Source of the DNA: Urechis unicinctus
Taxonomy: Eukaryota; Annelida; Polychaeta; Xenopneusta; Urechidae
DNA length: 64,000 nt
Assembly: GCA_034190875.2 (NCBI GenBank)
Contig: CM067358.1
Span: 43,911,543-43,975,542 of the forward strand
Reading direction: 5' to 3'
The position numbers and the translations under genes are program-made. The notes under the pieces were generated by a model. It was not told the origin of the DNA and made no database searches. It saw nothing but the letters and a program-made list of their open reading frames with translations. Below, one piece after another: positions 1 through 10,600 of the stretch. Numbering within the stretch: position 1 is the first letter of the stretch; each line of letters starts with the position of its first letter.

Positions 1-351
1 AACTGAGCAGTGGCTTTCAGAATTTGCTTGTTGGCAGCGCGATAGAGTTGTTATCAGGCGAGCGATATTTAAAGAATGTATGGCGCTAAATTAGTAATTA
101 TTCTCTTTGAGTCTGAATGTTAAATACTGACAAAGCAAAATAGTAAAAGTCCCGCCACACAGCAAAACAAAGCTATGATAATATGAGCATAGGCTTAACA
201 TTTTGCTCTGTTAAATAGCCGGCACGGAGACATACTCTGTTAAATGTAATGATAACAACAAGTTTGTCCTTATGTATCCGATTCGTGCAAAAGCAGCTTC
301 AACAAATGTTGTCTGCACAACTCACGACTGACTGTTATGTGTATATTGTAT

Positions 352-747
352 TCATTTGCCTTCAAGTACAGTAGCTTTTATGAAATTCAGTGTACATGTG
401 GCGACTGCCACGATGCACACCATTGTCACAGTAAGCCTGAATTGATGGTTAGAGGGGCATTGCAGTTGGTATAAGCATGGACCCATTTTGAATATCGGAT
501 ACAAATATGAGCCGACTTTTATGCAAGGTAACTTTCGAGGATGAATCGCAAAATGTACAATTGGACAGAGAGAGCCTTGTTCAATAGGCCGTTTCCCGGT
601 GACCCGGAAGTAGTGCTTCCCATACCCCGTCTTGTTGCTACCCTTAACAAGCTTTTCCTTAGTGACGCTGTATGAACAGTTTGTTGCGTACCGTATATGA
701 TGTTTTGAATCGGTTTTTGCCAAATAATTTATGATCACATCGATCAA
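352..747 (-). other. Unrecognised 131-codon open frame
   Basis: An open frame on the minus strand immediately upstream of, and divergent from, the THAP relic. It contains a hydrophobic stretch near its C-terminus (about residues 104-122) that could be a membrane segment. I recognise no domain. It may be a chance open frame or an unidentified part of the same mobile element. No splice sites or promoter could be assigned. Confidence 0.15.
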
Positions 748-749
748 GA

Positions 750-1165
750 ATGTCCACGAAACATTGCTGCTGGGGTAGGTGCAACTCAGACAGCCGATAC
801 AGAGATCGTGAGAGAATGAATGGCGTGTCTTTCATTCCTTTTTCAAAGCTACGCTCCAGTCCAAAGAAATACAGAGAGTGGGCTAGGGCACGTGGACGGT
901 TAGCCGTGTCCGACGTCTTAATGATATATTTACGGGAACATTTTGGGCCAGAGACGTCGTATTGATATATTAATATTACCGTCGTGCGCGGCTATTTGAG
1001 GGAAACTGTTGGGCCAGGGAAGATTAATGAGGGCACATATATCTGTACAAAGCATTTCATTGGGGGAAACGGTCCAACAATTGACCACCTAACCCAATAC
1101 CTGCTGCTTCCCAATCAGAAACTGAACTTCATGCGAAAAAAACAAAGGCCTGCACATTAAGAAAC
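750..1165 (+). pseudogene. THAP-type zinc finger, broken
   Basis: THAP domains are C2CH zinc-dependent DNA-binding modules found in host factors and in P-element/Kolobok-type transposases. The frame starting at 750 opens with the paired cysteines (CCWGRC, residues 6-11), then a FIPFSK segment in the place of the usual F-x-F-P-K, then the invariant tryptophan in REWARARGR. A stop at 963-965 interrupts it. The same frame resumes with TYICTKHF at 1035-1058, which supplies the C-x2-H pair, followed by GGNGPT, a typical THAP tail. A one-base slip near 1088 moves the remaining tail (PNPIPA) into another frame. The stop, the slip and a 66-bp internal repeat show it is dead. The recognisable part is a DNA-binding domain only; no DDE catalytic domain follows. 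It faces the YqaJ-like relic, perhaps within one element. Confidence 0.85.
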
Positions 1166-1589
1166 ATCCTGTGTTGATCCCCCCATGCCAAAGCAGCAAA
1201 AACCTGGTGTGTGTAGCAAGAACCAAGTAACCATATTAAAACATAAAAAGGTTCCAAGACTCAAATATATGTTTGTGTTAAAAGTAGGATTTTTTTTGTT
1301 AACTGCAGTTAAGAAAAAAAATAGTTCATATCTATTTGTTGAAGACCAGTTTATATTTTTTCCCAGAATATAACAAGACAGTTTCTTGCCATCTCTACAA
1401 AACACTGATTAATTTTACAACAAAGAATAATAAACACACTTCCATTGCTTTTAACCGAGTACCATTTATTTATAAACATTATGGCTATTATGAACGAGAA
1501 AATGAAAAGAAATATTATCAATTAAAACAAACTATACATCAAAATATTAATGCACAAAAAAATAAGAACACTATCGCTGTGCCCACTTG
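1166..1589. other. AT-rich spacer between THAP and YqaJ relics
   Basis: AT-rich with several A and T runs. Short open frames on both strands are low-complexity and look spurious. Both flanking relics point into this spacer, so it would hold their 3' ends, but I could not assign poly(A) signals with confidence. Confidence 0.4.
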
Positions 1590-2164
1590 ATTATTTCTGG
1601 AAAGAGAAATGATGAAAAGAAAAATGCGACACATTACACACAATTTCTGCAAACATTTCTTCATCAAAGGGTACACTGATTATGTGGAAGCCTTTTATTG
1701 TGTACAACACAAAGTCACAATTCTGTACACCATAAATTTTGATCTGTCCCTGAGCTTGAATAAATACTGCTGTGCTTGAGATGAAGAAGCTGGGCATCGT
1801 TCAATTAACCGTAGTGTAAAAAGAACGGACACATTTCTCTTTCTTGGAACCCAATCGAGAGCTGGAGTGGTAACGGGTAAATTGTCTCCCATTATTTTAG
1901 AAATGAGCACAGACGGGTCAGTATCTGGTTTGTTAATGATGGTTGGAACACCGAGCCTGTGATTCGTCCTAGCCTCATTGCATGCCATGCCGAGTTATTG
2001 GCTTGCCCTTTAGTATCTGAATCAATGAGTGTAATATCAGCAGGGGCGTATTTGACAAATCGTACAAAATCATCTGCAATGCAGGCAACTGTGGTGGTTC
2101 CCGGTAGATTGTATAATGTGCCCGACAAACTCCTTTGCTCTATCCAGCACTGCCAGGGAGGCAT
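1590..2164 (-). pseudogene. YqaJ-like (lambda exonuclease-type) nuclease relic
   Basis: YqaJ-family proteins are PD-(D/E)XK exonucleases related to phage recombinases. Eukaryotic copies are usually mobile-element borne. Reading the minus strand from 2164, the segment SDTKGQANNSAWHAMRLGRI followed by TGSVF matches the family's N-terminal W-x2-x-R-x-G-R-(I/L)-T-x-S pattern. In a second frame DTDPSVLISKIMG and PALDW follow. A third frame (from 1797 down) gives QAQGQIKIYG, CDFVLYT and VPFDEEMFAEI, matching the C-terminal strand-turn that follows the active site. The middle of the fold, with the catalytic D and E-x-K residues, is missing: the two halves are joined near 1800. Two frame changes and an internal deletion make it a pseudogene. 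It is convergent with the THAP relic about 430 bp away. Recognition is from motif order; a profile search would confirm it. Confidence 0.72.
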
Positions 2165-2239
2165 GTGGGCTCAGGCTCTGGAGACTGAGATGAAGGTCGA
2201 CTTGGGTCTTTCGGGTATTTCGAGGAATTGAGCGTGAGG

Positions 2240-5200
2240 ATTGCTCTGTTACACAGAAAGAATCAATAAAGTTTGCATACCCCAGTTGTCTATTTTGTAC
2301 AATCAGTTCTATAAATATTAAACTTTATTCAGCTTCATTTTAGCATGTGTGCAATAAACTTAAGCATTTCTATACCTGTCTGAAAATAACTCATGGTACA
2401 TGTTATTTGCTAAATGCCAAACCCAGCGATGTATTCATTTACATTACGGTCCGAAGGTGATAGATCGATGTTTGCCGGCTGATGCCGTAGTCTATGTCGG
2501 GGCTATAGATAACAACTCATCTCTATATCGATTTCCGAATAATCGAGAACAATGGTCACCATTTTGGTAAAAATAAGGTCGCATGGTATTCGTTGGCTCT
2601 CCGTTCGCTATGTGCGCATGGGGCATGCCATACTTTCTGAACTGTCATCTGTTTAAAATAGTCCGGACTACGCCCGCGCATAGCTACAGTCTCTTGTTAA
2701 ACATGTTGTCATGCGCTCAACAATAATGCCACCACGACTGCAATTGTATTGGTAGTCAATGTCAGCTGTATACATTACTCGTGATTATAGGTGCAAATCA
2801 TTGGAACATGCGATGTATATTTTCAAATGAATTATCGGCCATCAAGTTGCTAACCTTTTTTTTTCAGTGAGGACGAACAATCACAGCGATGTCAACGATG
2901 TCCTTACAGATGTATTTATTGGAGATACCATTCTATTCCAGTATTCTATTCGTGTAAACTACGTTTGGAAATTTCACACAATCTCAATGAACCTTTTGCT
3001 CAAGATTAAACAGCGACTCATGGTTTGTGTTAGTTGTGAACAATAAACTCCGTTTATTGATACAATTTTAAAGGGCAAGGTCAACTAGGGAGTTGAATAT
3101 CAATCAATGCAGTGAATGAAAAGTGAAACACATTTTAGGACTTTTCTCAAGATTGCTTGCTTCTAAAAAATGGCACTTTATGATAACCGCTTGTCTTAAC
3201 GTACTTGGCTACAAATTATGCACACAGTTTACGATAATATGAACACTTTGATGTTCATTTATGGATGTGCCTGCATTAGCTCATATCCCAGTTAATGTGA
3301 CACATATAATTTAGTGTCACCGGCTTTTCACTCTACATAGAGCAGATGCAGAACATCAGAGCATATCAATATATTTATAATGGATTTTAGAATTTCAAGC
3401 CAAACAGCTGCAAAATACAGTTGTTTTTATTCGATAGCTTCCATGTTCGGCCGCGTGACCGGTTTTATTTAATCAAATCCGTTACCCCATGCTAACAAAT
3501 AATTCTCTTTCTGCAGAAACTTGCAATGAAATCAAATGAAGTCTATTCCTAAGCAAGAAATAGAGAGGTAGTCCTTTGTATAAATATATTTACATGTTTG
3601 CTCCATTAGCCTGGTGTTTCTTGACGTGTGCTTGACGAATCGGTTAATAAGCTACGTTTATAAGCAACTGAATTTAAAACGAGGATGAGAGGACTAATGG
3701 CAATGTCGACAATGCATCCGGCAAGATAAGCTACATAGTATCTTATTGTTACTCCGCATATGAAGCACATGCAGGTCAGCTTAACGATAAACCCGCAATC
3801 TAACGTACCCCGTTCGTGTTGCAGTAACATTTAATTTAACGGTGCGTATATTAGCTTTTCATCATAAAACAATGGATAATGACGTTCATCGAAATCCCGG
3901 GCATCTTCCCAGCCCTCAAAGACTTGACATACCAGCAGTATCGGTATTGAAGTAGTATTGATAGTAGGGATAATCGTGATTATGCCACCGTCGTGAAACA
4001 CTTACAAGTATACATTTACTTCTGGAGGGTGGCATTAGCTTGCCGTAGACGTCGGGAAATCATGTGTACACATTCTTCTGAAACCAACACCTAGAGTTCG
4101 TGTCTTGCGTCGCTTCACCGTCTTTCACGATACGACTCCAGTCCTGGTAACAAAATAGCTGCACGAGCAAAGATCACCAAGTGTGATTGCAGGTCATTTG
4201 TAGGCGAGTCCAAAGAGAAAGCATATGAAAAGGCAATATAGGTTCTCTCATTTGCCGATTCATCTGTCATTTCGTAGACACTAACAGCATTACGGGTACA
4301 GTAGGCTAGAGGCAATTATAGGGTCCGTATCACGCCAGGGACCGATGTATACCCATTATGGCAGGCAAAACACGTTCCTGTAGACATGAACAGAGTAGCT
4401 AAATCACAACATCAAACCAAGCGCTTTTTTATTGCATTCAGTCTGCGAATCCCGATTTCGATGTGATGAATGTTAGGTAATTTATTCTCTATTAACGAAT
4501 GTATAGGTCGTCCATGTTTGTGATCTTTAAGTCGCGTTAAATATGATCTGTCATAAAATGCATCTGTTAGTCGAATGCATCCAAACAACGCCCATGAACA
4601 TAAACGAAACTATGAAAACATATGCATGTGACTTACAGTAGGCACACAATGTGTACATATATATAAATAAATATACATATATATATATATACATATCGAT
4701 ATAAATATATGTGTGTATATGTGTGCGTGTTTGTTGTATTTGCATGTTTGTGTGTGATTATGTCTGACTCATTATGTCATCTGATTTATTTTCTTGAGCC
4801 AAACAATAGATGTAACTGCAGCACCTCAAATATACGTACACACCGTTAACACCGTTCAGTTATTTACATATAAGCATTTCGATCGATAAATCATTAGGCT
4901 GAATCTTTGTCACAGCTTTGATGACAGGCGATTTATGAACCACAGACGACGAAGAGCCTCAACATCTCTATAGCAATGCAGTAGTAACACTTGGCCAACG
5001 TCCTTGAGATGTATTATATATCATGATCGATATATGATTATCATACAGAGATTATGGGGATTGCGGACAATACAGTATATCGCTTCTGTAAGTACGATCC
5101 TGATGTCGGTGTATATGGTTGAGTCAAGTAAGCAAGTCACAAATATGTCGTCGGCATGCAGGCATGTGCTACATCAGCTGTGATATGAATAAAACGAGTT

Positions 5201-6790
5201 GTTTGCTATACCAAATGTATTACAAATAACATTATTACCCTACAAACGATATAGATCGGCTAGTTTCGGGCGCTATGCATTGCACTGTAATGATTTAGAC
5301 AGTGATCTACTATTTATTAGACAACATATATCCTACATCAAGCTGTTACTCAAACAGATCGACTGTGTCATAGAACGTCTGGCATTCAACTCACCTTATT
5401 CATTATCGACAGAGTGGTGGCAATATGTGTCGGCCTACGCCGGTAAATCCTTGCATTCTCGGTCAGTAATAACCCTAGTCCACAGTATGTTCCTTAACAA
5501 TGCACATTCCATGTTAATCTCATTCTCATTAATTGAGTGACTTTGCTTGATGCCACGAATACAATATATAGCACAATCGCGCAGTGACAACAAAAGTCTC
5601 GAAATTAACGAAAGCCGGCTCAAACAAATGTATGCTGCTAATATGCCAGGGACTACAAAGGATGAGAGTTCAGGAAAGCCGCATGAGTACTCCTAACAGT
5701 GACCCTAATGCATTTACGCTCTGCTGGATATGGTCGCTCTGTACGTACACCTAGGTAGTCTTAACGTTCACATACGACCTGATGTCGATGCTTGCAATGA
5801 CGATTGAATTCTGGGTCTGCCTCTTAAGTGCATAGACATGATATTGCAGGGGAATAATGTTGATGGGCTGTTTACGTATTACGCGCAAACTCGTTGGTTG
5901 TACACCTAAATGCAGACCTTGCAATAACATTATATCGCTTACCCATATGAGTTATCAACCAATATGTTCATTACCTCTGATCTTATGCAAACTCACGGAC
6001 AAGTTGCATGTTAAGCTTTGTTATCAACAGCTCAGGTACGCTATTAATTTACCTCCTAGTTTGGGAGTCACGCGTGTAATCGGTCAAAATAATCTACTCA
6101 CTTCCCAGTGCAGGCGAATAATGATTCATGCTCGATCGAATGATGCGAAAAAAGAACGGATACCTTTCGTGATTTAACTGTACGGATAATAGTTATCTGT
6201 AAATTGTAATTTCAATAATGCGACAACAAGCGCAGGATTTTCCAATTGTCTCTAGAATTCCATGCGCATCATATATATGAATAGTCTTCTTCGCTATGTA
6301 AATGCATGAAGTCCAGTAACTGATGTTCTGAGTACAACTCCAGATTCCAATTCTGGACTCCGTGTGCGTCGTAAGGCCATTTAGAAAACTCATTGGGTGG
6401 ACAAGTTTCCGTAATTCACTGTTTCGTAATTAACCTCACCACATCCATGTAGTAACCATAGTTATCAGTGTAATAGATTTAATGCCCGTGGTAGGTGTCT
6501 TGCTATGATCATTGGGGTCTTGACAACAAAATAGCAAATATCACTATTAAACGACTCGCTCGTAATCGAATTTGCTCCTTTCTGTCTTCACACATAGAAA
6601 AGCTACAATTTAAAATTGGTGCGCGGGGGCTATTTATGCTCTTTTGATATGGTAAAGATACATGGCCTTTATTAACCCCAAAGTTACTGGGGCATTGCTG
6701 CGTTGTAAACCTCATATAATACAATCTCATATAATACAACCTACTCACTAATCCAGGACTCATGTTGTTATCGAAAAAGCCAAGCAAACC
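2240..6790. other. No recognisable gene
   Basis: AT-rich sequence. The longest open frames are 113 codons (5199-5540, +), 106 codons (5857-6177, +) and 101 codons (6509-6814, -). None shows a domain I recognise and lengths of this order are expected by chance. A short TA-rich tract with TG steps lies at about 4651-4732. Confidence 0.5.
4651..4732. repeat. (TA)n/(TG)n microsatellite
   Basis: Imperfect TA dinucleotide run grading into TG-rich sequence. Open frames read through it are dominated by isoleucine and tyrosine and are not genes. Confidence 0.8.
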
Positions 6791-6860
6791 CAGGTGCATA
6801 TGACACATTCTCAAGACATAGGTGAAGGGGCCATTTCACCAAGGATTTGTTTGGTCCCGA

Positions 6861-7020
6861 CAGTACCCGATCCTTTTTTTGGTCGATCGGCCGCATTTTT
6901 GGGAAAATGGTCGAGAACCTCCGACCTTTGTCGAACACTACCCTATAACTTCGAGGGAAGATCTGGCGCGATCGCCTCAGTCTTCTGAGGATCGGGTACC
7001 GAAAAAGTGATCGGCTACTG
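6861..7020. repeat. Inverted repeat beside Harbinger fragment
   Basis: An 11-base arm, TACCCGATCCT, at 6864-6874 is exactly complementary to AGGATCGGGTA at 6988-6998. Related GATCGG-containing words lie near both arms and again at 7040-7060. The stretch is more GC-rich than its surroundings and lies just 3' of the minus-strand Harbinger exon. It could be the remains of the element's terminal region, but no target-site duplication was identified. Confidence 0.35.
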
Positions 7021-7039
7021 TTTGTAAAGATGTTGAAAA

Positions 7040-7322
7040 AAAGAAGCCGATCAAAAACCGTCGGCCCGTGGTCGTCTTGGTCGTCCGAAGGTCAACTTAA
7101 GGTCGCCTTTTCTCGCCCGCCCTCTGGAGCTTTCGTATAGCCTCTGCCGCTGTCTGCTGACCATCTTCTGTATACATGGACCAATCCGTGCCAGCATCTC
7201 ATCAAACATGACTGGAGGCATGTGCAGAAAGTTTCGGAAAGCAGCAGAATCACAGACCCTCTTGCATCAGTACATCGTAGTAGACTTCTGTCATCACCCG
7301 GCCAGGGAGCACACCAAAACCT
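7040..7322 (-). pseudogene. PIF/Harbinger transposase N-terminal exon (fragment)
   Basis: PIF/Harbinger elements encode a DDE transposase related to the host protein HARBI1. On the minus strand, after an AG acceptor at about 7321, the frame reads GVLPGRVMTEVYYDVLMQE. After a one-base slip it continues SAAFRNFLHMPPVMFDEMLA then RIGPCIQKM. This is the N-terminal hallmark of the family (F-R-N-F-L-R-M-x-P-x-M-F-x-E-M-L-x-R-x-x-P-x-I-x-K). Only this exon is present; the DDE core is not visible nearby. Downstream on the minus strand (6850-7060) lies a GC-richer tract with inverted repeats. The slip and absence of the core make it a fragment. Confidence in family is good; confidence in exact borders is low. 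Confidence 0.72.
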
Positions 7323-7344
7323 GGAACATAGTGATAATAATTAT

Positions 7345-7675
7345 TAAATACAACAGCAAGGGAGATTCTTAAACAAAATTATTGTAAATGAAAAGAAATT
7401 TATACAGAACAATATCATTGCCAGATAATTAAACCCAAATGTTGTAATGAAACAAAACACATATAAGAATCTTTTAAAGTGTCACAAAGAAGAATTAATT
7501 GCTACTAAATACAACAGCAAGGCATATATTTACTCAAAATTATTATAAATAATAATAATCTACAAATGAATACCAATGGCAGAGAATTATAAACGAAATA
7601 TAAAATAAAAACTGCACACTCTTCTCAGAGCAGGTACTGAAACAAAACACAGGCGAAAATCCTTTAAAATTTCAC
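7345..7675. repeat. 161-bp tandem doublet, diverged
   Basis: The words TAAATACAACAGCAAGG (7345 and 7506), CAAAATTATT and AACAAAACACA recur in the same order at an offset of about 161 bp. The two copies have diverged by scattered substitutions and small gaps. The doublet sits where the intron upstream of the Harbinger exon would be. Confidence 0.75.
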
Positions 7676-7679
7676 AAAC

Positions 7680-10600
7680 ACTTTTAGGCATAATTTCTCT
7701 GAGTCCTCTTCCTCAGCATATTTTCTAGTGTAATGACATTTTGCTGTGATATGGCAGAACGAAGTTGTAAAGCTACAACAAGCCCCTCCACCGCTTGGTT
7801 TAAGGAAATAACTTACATGTTATTATTGATAACTAAAGTCCGTACGCCAGTTCAAGTTATTCAGTAACCGCAGATCAGAAATCTCTTGGTTTTCCACCTT
7901 GTTTCTGGCGTTTGCATCTTCACATACAGTCAAGTGCAATGGTTTAAATAATGAAAAAGATTAGTTTATACGACCAGATATATTGTTAACTCAATTAGGC
8001 GGACAAACTTTTCCCTACGGGCGTTATAAATCAGCTGCGATGTTTTACGCAATGAAGATAGTGTCTCAAAACGAGTCTTGTGGCTCATTACGTTAATGCT
8101 TATGACCATTATCGTAGGTAACACCTCAGCAATATCTGATAGTAGAATTGGGGGGTATGTACTAGAAAGATTAATGAATATAGAATGGACACAAAAACTA
8201 GCTAGCCATACGTGCGTTACGAGCGCATTATGAAGTGCTCTAATAACAATATCGAGCGAAAGACAAGCCCCCGAATTTGCGTTCCCGCGTGACATCTGCA
8301 TCGGAATTGTTTTTGTTGCGAGGCGCGATCTGCACTACGATTAGCGCAAAATGGCGATGTCACTGCTGCGTCTGGGTCTCACGTGGGTCATCCTGCCCAG
8401 GACACAGGGCGGCTACAGAACACTGCTTGGCAAGCTATGTCTGATTCTGCTTGTGCACCAGTTCATCGTATATGTGTTGGCATTTAATGAAGTTAATCCA
8501 TAAATTTCCCCAACAAAATATGTTACCTCTTTTTCTAACAGTAGACTATACAACAGAGCTTTGCAGCAAATAATTCTTCTATATCAGACAGCAGACATGA
8601 GATATCACAAAGTTTTTATCTAATCAAGTGGTTGCAAGGGTTTATGTTTACAAAGTTGTACCATGAGAACGGGCTTAATTTAATGACGTCACACGCCTGG
8701 TCTGACCTAGATAATGGCTGTCGCAGCGTTTTGTCGAGCGTGCTAATTTGAACGGCCATAAAATCAAATTTTGGCCTTAACTGATCAGATGCGACCGATG
8801 AATTGATTTCAGCGAAGTACCTATAACCGTGCGATTGGCACTTTAAGGGAAGGCGATAAGGCAAACACAATGTGGAAATATCCAATGTACTTGCGAATTA
8901 GCTCTTGCACCACATGGCCGTACATACACTGAAAAGAAATTAAGTTCTCTTCAAAATGTATAATAGTCACACCTCATTCCTAGCCCCTCAGGATGTAACA
9001 GCTGATTGTAATCACAGGGTAACGTCATTAATGCTCCAAAGCAAGGCACCAGGTCAGCATTTGTTGATGGATCGGAAATGACGTCTATTGCCCCCGAAGT
9101 CGGATAAGATGCAAGTAATGGCCATGGCGCTTCAACATTAATTACCGGGCAACTTCCATTACTCTTTATTAAGCATGGAGTGAGTCGTGGTGGCTTATTA
9201 CTTCCGAATGTTTGCCAATAGCACTAGAAGTTATTCTGACAACATTTTCGTTTAAGGGTATGTGTCCTTCAATTTGAAAGATGTGATAGAATAACCCGCA
9301 TCAAATGAAATTATGCTACATAACACATTCTTTAGACGACTGAGAGATGCATTATTTGCGGCTTGTGGATCTATTTGTGGCTTAGCTTAGTCTAGCCACC
9401 ATACAGTCGCACTTGTGTTTTATGCAATATGTCAATGTTCAATGATGTGCGTACATTGCCCTTAATGATAAGAACACCATCAGCTAAAGCATGGGCGAAC
9501 AATGATTCGGCAATGGCTAGCAGCAACCATCGGACTGATACTTGATAATGCAAGAGTATGACAATGAGCGCACATATAAGAGGTTTTAATCGTCATAAAA
9601 AGTTGTTTACTCGATATCGGTGCACCATTATCGAATCTCAGTGTTCTAAAGCCATAGTCATTGTACTCAGTGGCTCATGACAGAATTATTATAATAATAT
9701 GAAAGTGAACCACAGACAGATAATACGGCAGTCATTGGTGATAAGTTTAGAACAAGAATACGAATGGTATTTTTTGTCACGTTTGAAACAAAGCAATCTC
9801 ACATTGCCTACGAACAAATGCCATATCAAAACGATAACAGACGGGATCTTTCCAATACGTGCGTAAAAAAAGTTCTTCTCGGGCTGTGAAAACAGAGCAT
9901 AAGCCAAATTATGTTCCATCATTGCAGCCCTGTCTCATAACGTATCGATGAACATGACATGCATTTGAAATGATGAAGGACGACAAGAACAACAGACGTG
10001 GGGTTTAGAAGAACTTTATCACTTCACTTGATTTGTGAGTTCAAGATGAAGCTATGCCTTATGTTTTAGCAACTCCTAATTTTAATGCTTTTTGTTTTGA
10101 TGGCTATGCGTAGGTTAGGTTAGAGATACCTGAAGCCTGCCACAGAATAACGCTCTTTTCTGTAATCGATTATATGTTGTTTATGCTTCCGTTATCAAGT
10201 ACTTATTAGTGACTATTTTTGAAGAGATGTTACGACAGTCAGGTGCTAAGCGGTAATAGGTCTCTATAACACGAGCCCATTTATTGATGCTTGGCTGTGG
10301 AAATCATGCTAAACATAGCATGTTTATGTGATATAGCAATCTTAATTGTTTTGTTGTGACGTGTCCGAGCACGAACTTTTATATTCTATACTAACTGCAC
10401 GTTTTGTAAGGCAATATTTAGAGACCTTACTGCCAGTATAGATCCTAATACTGTGGTAATGTGTTTTACATCAAGGGACATTGCAATAATATTCGCATAC
10501 AGCCATCTATCCTGAGTAACCTATGTTAATATGGTCGCTAGGAACATTAAATATGATGCTTGCAGTTGCATGCCATATGGTTCACCCGCTTAAGACCAGC

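Noticed and set aside
2481-2496. 16-base word shared with the Harbinger transposase at 41,231-41,246
   Set aside because: One exact 16-mer is expected about once by chance in a window this size, and the similarity does not extend into coding sequence.
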